Source: Bedellia somnulentella (lineage: Eukaryota; Arthropoda; Insecta; Lepidoptera; Bedelliidae). From it: a stretch of 64,000 nucleotides of DNA. Shown here in pieces: positions 47,201 through 55,427 of this stretch. Position numbers and translations under genes: made by a program. The notes beneath the pieces were generated by a model. That model searched no databases and was not told the DNA's origin. It saw only the letters and a list, made by a program, of their open reading frames with translations. The stretch covers positions 20,320,875 through 20,384,874 of the forward strand of contig OY755170.1 in the NCBI GenBank assembly GCA_963576735.1, read 5' to 3'. The number at the start of each line of letters is the position of its first letter. The first letter of the stretch is position 1.

Positions 47201-48685
47201 AATGTGACAGTGTATTCGGACAAAACGGTGATAAGCTTGAGAATGAGCAGTGAAAACGTCTCGTCTTGATGCCATATTACCCTGATCAGTGTGTTTCTAT
47301 TTTACACCTGACAACTCATTTTCACAACTATAAAAAAGCCATAGCTTCTAAAGAAATTAAATTATAAAACCATTAGTAAATAAAGGATTTTTTTACGTTC
47401 TTTTACAGGTTGAACTAATATTAATGTCATATCTTGTCTTCCAGGTTTATATGGTGTGCTGTTCCGTCGTAACAAAGAGGCTGCTTTCTCCAACTACAGA
47501 CTGTGGGAGAGCGCTGGCTTCGTCGTTGCATACGCTTACTCTACCCACCTCTGCGCTAGAATGAAGTTATATGTCATGATGGTCGTTTTGCTCATTGGTG
47601 TCGTCGGGTACATTATTGTGGAAATCCTTCATAAGAGAAAGGTAATTTTAAGTTTATCTTGTTAAAAAGGGTTGGTATGAAAACAGGGGCTGTACTTAAA
47701 CACTTTGAGCATGTGTAAGAAAGCTAATGAATGAAATGAATGTATGGGAAGCAAGAGCCACTTATCAAGATCATGCATAGTCGCAAATGATATCTTCTGA
47801 CTACTTCAATGGGAATAGTAGGCGTGAGTATAAGTAAGTGCTTTAACACGCACAGTTTCTGTAGCGTCATCTTTTTTTAGTTGAATAGTTCATTCGATCT
47901 TATACTTTTTTTTAAACAGTAGGTATTTTTCGTAAGAAAAAGTAATCAATCGATAAATAGTAAAGGAGCGCTGTAGATAATGATATAGGTAGTAGGAAAT
48001 ATAAAACAAAGGAAATTTCTTCCTTTGGACTATTCTGGATATTGCCTTGATTTAATGCTCTCTGTGTGGTAAACGATTTCAAGAAATACGTAAAATAACA
48101 AATAGAGACCCTTTGTATATGCATTGAAATCATATTGTACAATGGTCATGGAATATTTAGAATACCACTTGAATAATTTTGTCCATTTTCTTTTCTATTC
48201 TGAATAGAAATGTGAGATATAATTAACTCATGGCTATACATCCCTTGAAGGGGTACCCAGAGCTAGGGAACTAGAAATTCCTCAGCTACTTTTGGAAGTT
48301 TGAATTATGGTGAAATAAAGGTTGTTGGTGATGTGTCTCCAACCGCATCGCCCAAAATTTCCTTGGTAGCCCCATTACCGTTAGTCGCCTCTTACGTACA
48401 TCCACCGAAAATAAAGGAGGAGGTAGTATTCTAAGCCGACACAACACACCAAAAAATCAAGTACATCCAAAATTAGAAAAGCATACTAACAAAAGAGATT
48501 ATTAGTATCAGTACTCTAAAATGTAATCAAACAAATTTATATGATCTGACCTGTTGTTCCAGGCTCGCCGTCTTAAAGCTATCGCTGAAGACCCCGCCAT
48601 AGCCGCTGAAGCTGCTAAACAACCACCAGAAGAAGACGATGAAAAGGATGAGATCGACGACGAAATTGTCATCACCCATCTCTAA
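37571..48685 (+). CDS. UNC93-like: UNC93-like multipass membrane protein, complete six-coding-exon gene
   Basis: Six exons with GT-AG introns join in one frame of 1,647 nt, encoding 548 residues. Residues 1-70 form a charged, proline-containing cytoplasmic tail. From residue 71 the chain has the UNC-93 family pattern: a first membrane segment, the motif TANLQSSIN with GLGTVSLSS (about 89-109), then GLGAAPMWASKATYLT (165-180). A loop (about 231-270) carries an NSS glycosylation site at N238 and cysteines. A second half starts with WIGMEQAFIGADYTQ (339-353), and the acidic C-terminus ends DDEIVITHL. Length and layout match the insect UNC93-like (CG4928-type) proteins of about 540 residues, which are MFS-fold proteins. 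C. elegans UNC-93 regulates a two-pore K+ channel; a related role here is inference. Start: first ATG after the acceptor at 37547-37548, so an upstream noncoding exon is implied. Introns are 1506, 2327, 667, 4047 and 921 bp, four of them with mobile elements. Confidence 0.93.
38450..38520. repeat. Decayed half copy of the palindromic element, in intron 1
   Basis: CATGTGAGATCGAATATGTC and AAGTAAGAAAGTGATAGATT resemble the left arm of the 27.8 kb hairpin with several substitutions. Confidence 0.5.
38670..39398 (+). mobile_element. 5'-truncated RTE-type LINE, in intron 1, with 11-bp target duplication
   Basis: The insert is bounded by the direct repeat GAAGATTAAGT (38659-38669 and 39399-39409). 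It reads as the C-terminal end of a reverse-transcriptase polyprotein: VKEFVYLGSLFTRDGK, SLMYGSECWVWQKKHESR, AVEMRSLRKV, GMLRWFWHIER, EIYRANVSR. A stop codon TAG (39168-39170, CAG elsewhere in the family by inference) breaks it. The frame then resumes through VNEAREVCQDRTKWRSIVSA and ends at its own TAA (39366-39368). The 3' end is CGTGAGTATA plus a TATG tail. It lies in the same orientation as the gene. The catalytic RT motifs and endonuclease are missing. Confidence 0.9.
39508..39640 (-). mobile_element. SINE-B decayed fragment in intron 1
   Basis: CTACATACACTCACGGCTAA and TTCCTCAGCATCTTTTGGAA mark the tail-proximal part only. It lies about 110 bp after the RTE LINE. Confidence 0.55.
39744..39969 (+). 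CDS. UNC93-like: UNC93-like coding exon 2 (residues 223-297 plus two bases)
   Basis: Acceptor TTGTTTTCAG ends at 39743 and donor GTAAAT begins at 39970. The exon encodes the end of a membrane segment, the non-cytoplasmic loop with N238-S-S and two cysteines (GANFCMIGGG), and a further membrane segment ending LLVDPLSR. Arg298 is split across intron 2. Confidence 0.93.
40133..40349 (+). mobile_element. SINE-B copy in intron 2 (left of inverted pair)
   Basis: TGCTGTGTAGTGTCGGCTTA to AGGTATTTATAGC. It abuts, tail to tail, the opposite-strand copy that follows. Confidence 0.85.
40350..40587 (-). mobile_element. SINE-B copy in intron 2 (right of inverted pair)
   Basis: ATACATACATATACTCACGG to CTAAACCGACACTATACAGC. 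With the preceding copy it makes an imperfect palindrome of about 455 bp. A further scrap (ATTTATAGCCGTGAGTATAA) follows at 40602-40622. Confidence 0.85.
42297..42462 (+). CDS. UNC93-like: UNC93-like coding exon 3 (residues 298-353)
   Basis: Acceptor TGTCACAG ends at 42296; donor GTAATA starts at 42463. The exon encodes a basic cytoplasmic linker (RYGEKQRHSDPSKEL) and the start of the second six-helix half, with the family-typical WIGMEQAFIGADYTQ. It has no in-frame ATG near its start, so it is recognised by phase, splice sites and similarity rather than as a free-standing ORF. Confidence 0.92.
43130..43397 (+). CDS. UNC93-like: UNC93-like coding exon 4 (residues 354-442 plus one base)
   Basis: A pyrimidine-rich acceptor (TTTTTCCTTTAG) ends at 43129 and donor GTAAGA begins at 43398. 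The product has three hydrophobic stretches (CALGIRSIGYVMICFGVVNA; PILVMGTALHLCLIVWLLIW; FFIISGLWGVGDAVW) with the loop MMKYIGRFP between them, as in the C-terminal half of UNC-93 proteins. It ends GDAVWQTQIN with Gly443 split. Confidence 0.93.
43751..43822 (-). tRNA. tRNA-like sequence, inverted copy
   Basis: This is the reverse complement of the 72-nt core found in the direct units. It has acceptor arms GACACGG/CTGTGTC, an A box (TAGCTCAGTTGG) and a B box (GGTTCGATCCC), and it carries the CAGAGC variant. The anticodon arm does not fold in the standard register, so this is probably tRNA-derived rather than a working tRNA. Confidence 0.6.
43993..44192. other. Assembly gap (200 N)
   Basis: Exactly 200 Ns, the usual placeholder length, lie where the inverted copy meets the direct units. 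The number of units and the inversion point inside the gap are unknown. Confidence 0.98.
44349..44420 (+). tRNA. tRNA-like sequence, unit 1
   Basis: The 72 nt place T8, A14, G18, G19, A21, G26 and TTCGA (54-58) at canonical positions, and the acceptor stem pairs over all 7 bp with one G-T. Positions 27-31 (TCCGG) do not pair with 39-43 (ACCCG). Position 34-36 reads CGT but position 33 is G, not T. A shifted 4-bp stem gives a GCGTTTA loop centred on GTT. T-stem pair 51-63 is A-C. Unit 1 also has G to A in the D arm (GGCAAAGC). Five Ts follow at 44425-44429, as for a Pol III terminator. Confidence 0.6.
44649..44720 (+). tRNA. tRNA-like sequence, unit 2
   Basis: Same 72-nt core as unit 1 but with the intact D arm (GCTC/GAGC). 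The base after the core is A instead of G. The A box, B box and T run are preserved; the anticodon arm is non-canonical as in all units. Confidence 0.6.
44949..45020 (+). tRNA. tRNA-like sequence, unit 3
   Basis: Identical by eye to the majority core: intact acceptor and D stems, Pol III A and B boxes, T run after the core, non-canonical anticodon arm. Confidence 0.6.
45249..45320 (+). tRNA. tRNA-like sequence, unit 4
   Basis: Identical by eye to unit 3, including flanking inverted arms and the T run after the core. Confidence 0.6.
45549..45620 (+). tRNA. tRNA-like sequence, unit 5 (last)
   Basis: Identical by eye to units 3 and 4. The unit continues to about 45692 and then gives way to unique DNA at the right-hand 14-bp flanking repeat. 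Confidence 0.6.
46896..47112 (-). mobile_element. RTE-type LINE 3' fragment, antisense in intron 4
   Basis: Reading the minus strand gives the same end as the intron-1 LINE: AGAATAACCACGTAGGACAC, then GAAGCTAGAGAGG, then CCCATTGGGAACTAATGGCG and TGAGTATATG. It is 5'-truncated and diverged, with no intact frame. Confidence 0.8.
47155..47262 (+). mobile_element. SINE-A fragment in intron 4
   Basis: ATGTGTGGTTAATTTGATTT and TGACAGTGTATTCGGACAAA, then ACGGTGATA, correspond to the SINE-A body. Confidence 0.6.
47445..47641 (+). CDS. UNC93-like: UNC93-like coding exon 5 (residues 443-508)
   Basis: Acceptor GTCTTCCAG ends at 47444; donor GTAATT begins at 47642. It encodes GLYGVLFRRNKEAAFSNYRL, a family-conserved segment following QTQIN, then the last two membrane segments (ESAGFVVAYAYS; LYVMMVVLLIGVVGYIIVEI), finishing with HKRK in phase 0. 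Confidence 0.93.
47720..47838 (+). mobile_element. Decayed RTE LINE 3' fragment in intron 5
   Basis: A degraded copy of the LINE end: GAAGCAAGAGCCACTTATCA, TATCTTCTGACTAC, then AATGGGAATAGTAGGCGTGA and GTATAAG. It matches the end of the intron-1 element with many substitutions. Confidence 0.55.
48226..48449 (-). mobile_element. SINE-B copy in intron 5
   Basis: ACTCATGGCTATACATCCCT to TCTAAGCCGACACAACACAC, ending about 110 bp before the last coding exon's acceptor. Confidence 0.8.
48563..48685 (+). CDS. UNC93-like: UNC93-like terminal coding exon 6 (residues 509-548 and stop)
   Basis: Acceptor TTGTTCCAG ends at 48562. The exon encodes a 40-residue cytoplasmic tail: basic at first (ARRLKAIAED), then acidic (PPEEDDEKDEIDDEI), ending VITHL and TAA at 48683-48685. 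The hydrophilic tail after the last membrane helix is usual for the family. Confidence 0.9.
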   Translation, partial: ARRLKAIAEDPAIAAEAAKQPPEEDDEKDEIDDEIVITHL

Positions 48686-50750
48686 ACGCCTTAATAATGG
48701 ATAGACACACCAAATGGACCATTATAATTCCAATGTAGCTGATATTCGATACATAAACCCAAGTTTAAAAGCAAGGAAAGATCCAAGTGTTCCCAGTTAA
48801 GAAATCTCATAGGCCATACTAAATTTTTGGTACAAAAATAAAATGAAGAGTGAACGGATGAGTAATCTCAAGTATTGCAGTTAGTTATTAAGAAGGAACA
48901 GTAATTCGTTTAAGACATATTTCAAGTACAAAATATGATTTCGCCATAACCGATGGTTTTAGGAAAAGTGAAGTCTGCCGGCGAATGAAGTCGGAGAATC
49001 GGATTATCACAAAACCTAATACTTTGATATTCATTTTAATTCTATACGCCTATTTAAAGAAGTATTTAACTGTTGCGTGTTTCCAGAGGTGCGGCGCTTA
49101 CGTCATATTGTAAATAGGAAAGCGGCCACGCGTCATCTTGTTTTTGCAAATTCAGTTGATAATCAATAGCAGTTGTATTTACTTGCAATCAAATTTTTAA
49201 TGAACTGCTTTGTCCTCGAGTATGGTTCACTGATTCATATCGATTTATTTTATCTACTGAGATATTACTACAATATTATTGTATTTTGAAGTATAAAATG
49301 GTTAATGAAACCAAAAGCAGTTTTTAATAATTTATAAATAATTGTTTAAAATTTGAGTTATTCAAACTTTTATTATCGCATGACTTTGAAAAAAGTGAGT
49401 TTTATCCTCTGATAACCATTTTACGAGTATAGACTTTAATTTGTTTTATTTTAGAAGGCAAGATGTGGTTTTCCGTGATATGTGGCAACAGTTTTTAAAG
49501 CCACTGAGAATAAATATAGAGTGTTATTTGGTGAATTATTATTTTAATTTAATTATGTGTGATAAATTATATAAGCACGAATTTTTATTGTTGTAAAATA
49601 TTTATGCTAGATAAAATTATAGGCAATGTTATTTGTATCATAAAATTATTATATATACATAATCCGACAAATTATATTCATGTATTTTCAATTATGATGT
49701 TTGTTAATAAAACGTAAATTAGGAAGCCATTGTATAATATAACAATGGCATTTAGATCAAAATAAATATATTTAAATACTGTTAAGTCTAGAGTAAGTAT
49801 TTAAGTTATATTCGAATTATATAGGAAGCGTCCTGTTTTCGAATGTTTATTGTTTCAATGTTTTACGTTCTTGAAATTTTGAGAGAAAAACTATCAGTTT
49901 CATTTGTTAATCCAATATACGTACAGAAAGCAGGTTTAAAAAAGGCTAAAAAAGTCACACTCCATTCGAAAATCGAGAATACTCGTTCACGTATTTTTTT
50001 TAAAGTATCGTGTTTTGCAAGTTTCTCTTACTCTCGTGGGAGATTTATATTTAATTTATTGATAAAATTTATTTTTGAACAATACGGAACGTCTATCATG
50101 GAATTTTTCAGGAAAGGCAATATCTCGTTGTGTTAGCTTCACTATGTATGACTCCATGATTATATCGACGTACATCTGTCTTACCAGTAATTAACATGTA
50201 TTATAAACATTAATTAACATTAGTATCATGAATTGTCCGCCAAAGGACTGTTTGTAGCCAAAGCTTTGAAAATAAATCTTAAAACTACAAATTTATTAAA
50301 TATACAAATGGATGTCTACAGTATTAAATTGAAATTGGAAATTAAATCAAATATTCTCGGGTCCTGACTTCTTATTATTCGTATATTTAGCACCCTTGGC
50401 AAGTTCCGTCAGAATAATATTATTAATTTATGCAATTTATAAAATGAAATCAAGAAATGTGATAGAAAATAAATCTATTAATTTTCAAATATAAACATAT
50501 ATCGTAGTGTGTATATTATGTGAGATACCAAACGTTGGTAAACGCACACCACGTGATAATTATAATTAAACTGTGTAAATCTTAGATAATATAATTCATA
50601 AAAATAGGTTAAACTTTTCTTTAGCAACAAATATAGTGAAATGGATTGCTATATTGTAGTATCACTTAATTATTTGATTTAACAAATATTTTATCTTAAT
50701 GTTGCCGATTGTGTTTGTGATGCAAAATAAATGTGGAAATTGTTTTACTG
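48686..50750 (+). other. UNC93-like: Probable 3' UTR of UNC93-like with several polyA signals
   Basis: No ORF or obvious repeat occupies these 2 kb after the stop codon. AATAAA signals occur at 48837-48842, 50271-50276 and 50726-50731; the last is followed by a GT-rich stretch, which suits a distal cleavage site. The next SINE begins at 50841. The true 3' end is not determinable here. Confidence 0.45.
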
Positions 50751-50840
50751 AGTTGGATTTTCATTTCTTTTAGAATATTTTCAGATATTTGGAAGCTGTT
50801 GGTATCTTAGCAATATTATATATTTAATGTACATAGATAA

Positions 50841-51063
50841 ACTCACGGCCAAAAACCCCAAAAAGGGGTAACCAGAGCTTCAAATCTAGAAACTCCTCAG
50901 CCACAATTGGAACTTGGTAGGGGACAAGACAGTAGAAATAAAGTATAGTTGGCGATGGGTCTCCAACCGCATAGCCTAAAACCTACTTAAAAAGCCTTAG
51001 TTGCCTTTTACGACACCCGTGGGTAGAAAGGGTCAGTGACATTCTAAGCTGGCACTACACGGC
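50841..51063 (-). mobile_element. SINE-B copy, ACACGGC subtype
   Basis: ACTCACGGCCAAAAACCCCA, GGCGATGGGTCTCCAACCGC, GACACCCGTGGGTAGAAAGG, ending GGCACTACACGGC. Confidence 0.82.
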
Positions 51064-51149
51064 TTTGATATTGCTATTTAATGTCTGCTTTTGTATTGGT
51101 GCCTTGTATGTCAAATAATTCTCGTACAAAATTCCGGAGAGTCTAAAGA

Positions 51150-51413
51150 CAAAGGTCTTTGACCAATGTGTGTTTCCAGTCATGACCTACGCACAGAGAC
51201 GTGGCCTCTAATAATGGGCCACATAGGAAGGCTCCGAGTCACCCTAAGGGCAATGGAGAGGGCTATGTTAGGAGTTTCACTACGCGATCGAATCCGCAAC
51301 GTGGAGATCCGTAGATGAACCGGGGTCACTGACATAGCCCGAAGAATTGGAAAACTGAAGTGGCAATGGGCAGGGCACATTGCACGCAGAACCGAGGGCC
51401 GTTGGGGCTCGAA
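51150..51413 (+). mobile_element. RTE-like LINE fragment, frameshifted, cut off by an LTR element
   Basis: The first frame reads KVFDQCVFPVMTYA. After a +1 shift it reads GRLRVTLRAMERAMLGVSLR, DRIRNVEIRR, a TGA stop, then RRIGKLKWQWAGHIARRTEG. This is the conserved C-terminal region of RTE-type polyproteins. It ends abruptly at about 51413, where LTR sequence begins, so its 3' end is lost. Confidence 0.75.
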
Positions 51414-52051
51414 GACTCGCCCTACAAATCGTACATCGCGCAATCGAAGTTTCTAAAACATTTACTATATATGCAAGTTTCAACTTAATACAGTTGGTTC
51501 ACGGTCCACAGGCATACCACCGCCTGGCGGAAGATCTTCCCTTTTCCTCCACATTGGTGAGCACAAGGAGTCATTTGGATTGGCCAGACAAGTACGAGCA
51601 GCAAAAGGATATCAAAGGACTGCAGACAAAGCGCTTCGAATCCACGGCTCAAGAGACACGACTCGCAGCACGGCAGCAATGGGACACGCAACGGGGCAAC
51701 CACACCGTGGCTGTTGGAGTCAGCATTGAGGTTCTGGTACACATGGCCGTCGAGCATACACACACTGGCACGAAGATATGGAGTCAAAATTTCCTGTTGG
51801 AGAGGGAGTAATGTGGCGACGCGCTATCAGTACACAATGCAATGCAAGTGCAAGAAGAATCACATTCCACAGCAACACGAAACCAAGTAATATACGTCAC
51901 ACGCGTTACCAAGACTCGCCATACAAATTGTACATCGCGCAATCGAAGTTTCTAAAACATTTACTATATTTACAAGCTCCAACTTAATACAGTTGGACCG
52001 CGGTCCCCAGTCATACCACCGCCTGGCGGAAGATCTTCCTTTTCCTCCACA
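51411..52051 (+). mobile_element. Short LTR element (TRIM-like or deletion derivative) with truncated 5' LTR
   Basis: Two direct repeats of about 143 bp (51411-51553 and about 51909-52051) are highly similar. The right copy extends left to a full 240-bp LTR starting TGTGG at 51812 and ending CCACA at 52051, preceded by the purine run GGAGAGGGAG (PPT-like). The left LTR lacks its first 97 bp and is fused to a LINE fragment. The interior (51554-51811, 258 bp) encodes no gag or pol. The sequence after the left LTR (TTGGTGAGC) could be a primer-binding site, tRNA unassigned. Confidence 0.65.
51812..52051 (+). repeat. 3' LTR, 240 bp, TGTGG...CCACA ends
   Basis: The ends form a 5-bp inverted repeat and the left edge abuts a purine-rich tract, both as expected of an LTR. 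Its last 143 bp match 51411-51553. Confidence 0.65.
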
Positions 52052-52211
52052 GTTCTTTGTTCAATCTCCGTTATTTTAAAAGATATGTAATCCACATTCT
52101 TTTACCAATTCAAATGCAATTGTATTGAGTTTATACCATACGATTATATCCTAAGTATTGGCAGAGATACTAGTTGTTGTAAACATGACGTGAAATTCAG
52201 CAATGTATAAG

Positions 52212-52278
52212 TATTATGAGGCGTATAAGACCGAGTATGTTTCGTGAGCAGTGAGAAACTAACATTATTTTAGTGAGT
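52212..52278. repeat. Left part of a palindromic element split by the LINE
   Basis: TATGAGGCGTATAAGACCGA, then GTGAGCAGTGAGAAACTAAC, matches the left arm of the 27.8 kb hairpin. Its partner arm lies beyond the LINE at about 54268-54295. Confidence 0.6.
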
Positions 52279-52279
52279 A

Positions 52280-54200
52280 ATTTTATTTATTTTATTTTAT
52301 TTGGAAGATTTACAGCGTATACATTAACTAAACAATAAAGTAAACAGTGCAATGCCAATTAAAAATCTCCACCTATAACAATAAAAACTAAAAACAACAA
52401 CTTACAGACTAAAAGTAAATTCAAATAACAGACTGAGAACAATAGAAATAACGGTAACAACACTAAAAACTAAATTAATTATTGCTAAAAAAGAAAAATA
52501 TAAAAATAATTAACTTAAATGTTTTGAAAAAATGAATTGGTAAGTAATCGCTTAATTGCTGAAATGCTGGAGTTAAATATGTCGAAATCATTTTGAATTT
52601 CATTATATTCCCTAGAAACTCGTATTATAAATGAATTCTGCCTGTAGTTGGTTCTGGCCTGAGGCACATGTAATAAAGACCGCTGACGTAATGCCATCGG
52701 ATTTGTACGCAGCTGTACCTTGGACAGTAACTCAGGACAATTAACCGAACCATTTGCTATCTTAACCAAGTTACAGATATCTGAAATGTTTCGTCTAACA
52801 TCGAGTGGGACGAAATGATATTTTTTGCAACGCTCATAGTAGCCTGAAATCGATTGCTTACATTTAAAATCCAGATACCTTAGAAATCTCTTTTGAATGG
52901 CTTCCATTCTATTCTTATAAATCTGATACCGCGGGTTCCACACAGAGGAAGCGTACTCGAGATGACTTCGGACGTAGGCGCAGTATAATATTTTTATAGT
53001 TTTAATATCTTGGAAATCAGATGCAGTTCTCATTATAAATCCTAATGTTCTAGACGCTTTGTTCACTATACTGTTGATGTGATTATCAAATAAAAGATGG
53101 TTATCGACAACAACGCCTAGATCTCTTATAAAGTTTACCTTGGTAAGGGTTCGACCATTTAATGTGTAATTAAACTGAATGAGTTCTCTCTTTCGGGAAA
53201 ATGACACACAGTAACATTTAGAAACATTCAGGTCAAGCTTATTTGTGAGACAATAATTTTGGAAACGATCTAAATCCGACTGTAGGTTGCGGGCGTCACT
53301 TATACTTTTAATATATTTTAAAACTTTCATGTCGTCCGTAAACAGAAGTATCTTAGAATGTAAGAAACATTTGTTGATGTTGTTTATAAATATAATAAAC
53401 AACAGCGGTCCCAGTAACGAACCCTGAGGGACACCAGACGGAATACTTGACCAGCTTGACATAAACCCCTGAAGTGCAACTGCTGGGCTACGATTTCGAA
53501 TGTATGATTCAAACCATCTCAAAAGGTCGCCATGTATGCCAGATTCAACCAACCTCCTCAGCACAACTTGATGGTCTATACGATCAAAGCATTTTTGGTA
53601 GTCCGTATACACAACATCTACTTGTTCACCATTTTCCATACCTTCACTAATAAAGTCAGTCGCTAGTAGTAGGTTTGTCGTGGTCGACCGTTTTTTGAGG
53701 AAGCCGTGCTGCTCATCATTAAAATCGTTCTGTAATGCTGCGTACAATTGGTCGTAAACTAGTCTCTCGAGCGTTTTCCCAAAAGGGCATAGCTTAGATA
53801 TAGGCCTATAATTTTCAACGTGACTTTTATCACCCTTCTTGTGGATTGGTGTTATAAATGCGGACTTCCAAATACTGGGTACAATACCCTCCGCAAAAGA
53901 TGGCCTAAAAAGAATGGATAGTGGAGCCGCAATACTTTTAGCACAGTTAATAATAAAGATAGGGGGTATATTATCTGGGCCTCCGGATTTATAGGGATCC
54001 AGGTTTTTTTATATTTTATACACTTCATCGTCAATAACTTCAATGGCAGATATGGTATTACAAGGGCTCATGGTGGTGTGTTGAAAAGTAGAGCTTGAGT
54101 GAGTATCTGAAGCCACGAAATTCGTCTGGAAATACTCTGCAAATAGCTGACTAATTTGTTCACCATTCGCAGCTGTTTTAATTTTATAATGCATGGAAGA
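52280..54200 (-). mobile_element. Jockey/CR1-group LINE, 5'-truncated, with AATAA-rich tail
   Basis: The element reads on the minus strand. It lacks ORF1 and the endonuclease and begins inside the RT ORF near 54200. The open frame ends at 52515, followed by about 235 bp of 3' UTR and an AAATAAAATAAAATAAAT tail at 52281-52302. Fragments of the same 3' end occur at 17835-17935 (minus) and 57548-57623 (plus), so the family has several copies here. Confidence 0.85.
52515..54196 (-). pseudogene. LINE reverse transcriptase ORF, partial, one in-frame stop
   Basis: One frame runs from the 5' break near 54196 to the stop at 52515, interrupted only by TAA after EVIDDEVYKI (about 54010). It then reads NLDPYKSGGPDNIPP, SAFITPIHKKGDKSHVENYR, PISK, and the RT motifs: motif A YTDYQKCFDRIDH, motif B SGVPQGSLLGPLLF, and motif C LLFTDDMK, where Thr replaces the usual Ala of FADD. 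The C-terminal region (CAYVRSHLEYASSVWNP) is typical of Jockey/CR1-group elements. It lacks the endonuclease, so it cannot be autonomous. Confidence 0.85.
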
Positions 54201-54267
54201 TGGAAAAGAAAAAAAAGATGGAAAAGATCTGAAGATGATGAAGATGGAATCATTTCTTATGTGTGTA

Positions 54268-54295
54268 ATTCACTCTCACACGTCTCATGCTAAGA
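54268..54295. repeat. Right part of the split palindromic element
   Basis: CACTCTCACACGTCTCATGC followed by TAAG matches the right terminus of the hairpin family. With the left arm at 52212 it brackets the 1.9-kb LINE. Confidence 0.6.
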
Positions 54296-54395
54296 AACCT
54301 GCAGTGCATAAAACCTATTTTTAGTCCGAACAGTTAAATTATTATATAATATTAAATTACATGATAAAGTAAGGTATCACCGCTTATTACGAAAA

Positions 54396-54606
54396 TGTAT
54401 GTCTGTCTATCACATGACTTATAGAAGTTATCCATAGTTGTTCTCTTACGATATTTTCCCTCACGATTAAAACTCTATCATTATAACTAAGTTATAATAA
54501 AATATGATGTGAGTATTGTAAATAGGTGATATGTGAGTGCACACCCGACTCGGAATTGGAACCGCATTGAATACCATTCACTATCCTTTTGAGCTATCAA
54601 GGCGGT
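54396..54606 (-). mobile_element. SINE-A diverged copy
   Basis: The tRNA-like head (GATAGCTCAAAAGGATAG; GTTCCAATTCCGAG on the minus strand) and the AATCGTGAGGGAAAATATCG body motif are recognisable. The TTATG tail end is lost. Confidence 0.65.
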
Positions 54607-54804
54607 TTTATTTTTGAGTATGATAATTTGGCTGATAATGATTTCATAATATTTATATGCTATGCTTGCAAATACTTACTTCTTCAGTATTCGTTCCTAG
54701 AAGTGACACGATCGACGGCCCTTTAAAGAGCGGAATCATCTTAGTATTCGCTTTAATAATTCCCCTGCTAAGTTTTTAACACCACTAAATGTCAATATTA
54801 AAAT

Positions 54805-54872
54805 TATGAGTTTACCCCATGGGTTTCGAACCCGATTACTGTGAACGCCCTGTAGCCTTTCAACAACGGTGG
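54805..54872 (-). repeat. tRNA-like SINE head fragment
   Basis: The minus strand has TCGGGTTCGAAACCCATGG (B box). The upstream A-box region is unclear. Confidence 0.35.
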
Positions 54873-55427
54873 CTGTTAAAAACTACATACAGTTTCTTTT
54901 GCACACAAGTAACTAAGAAAAACGCTTTCGCTACATAAAATAAGTATCCTACCAACGTAGGCTAATACTAATAGAACATTTTTTTTTAAATAATTGATAT
55001 TTGGTATTCGGTCTCCGGCCGGCATTCGTCCGTTCATTCGGCATTCTCCATGATATTTTAAACCATGAATTGGTTTGTATGTGTATTTTATGGGAGCAAT
55101 ATCTACTCCGACGATACAATCAAAGTAGAGAGATAGCCAGAGCTTCAGAATTAGGATTTGAATGAGGATAAAATTGTACTTAATTGTCATCTTTGACTGA
55201 TACATCTCCAGCCGCAACGTCAAAAACCACGAAACAATAAATAATTCATTATCTAAATTAAATAGTAATATACATCTGGCGTTCAAAGTGTGTCGAAAAA
55301 AAGAGCATTAATGAAAATATTGGTGAACTAGCTTTTTGCCGGCGACTACGTCCGCGTGGACTAAATTTTTTGCATCCGGTTTACATCCAAAATACCAAAA
55401 CACTACCTTGACTTCTGTTTTTTTATA

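Noticed and set aside
51380..51811. 143-codon frame in the LTR element
   Set aside because: Spans the LTR and the noncoding interior; no gag or pol similarity.
54876..55286. 136-codon minus-strand frame
   Set aside because: No domain or homology recognised; overlaps repeat scraps and has ordinary AT-driven composition.
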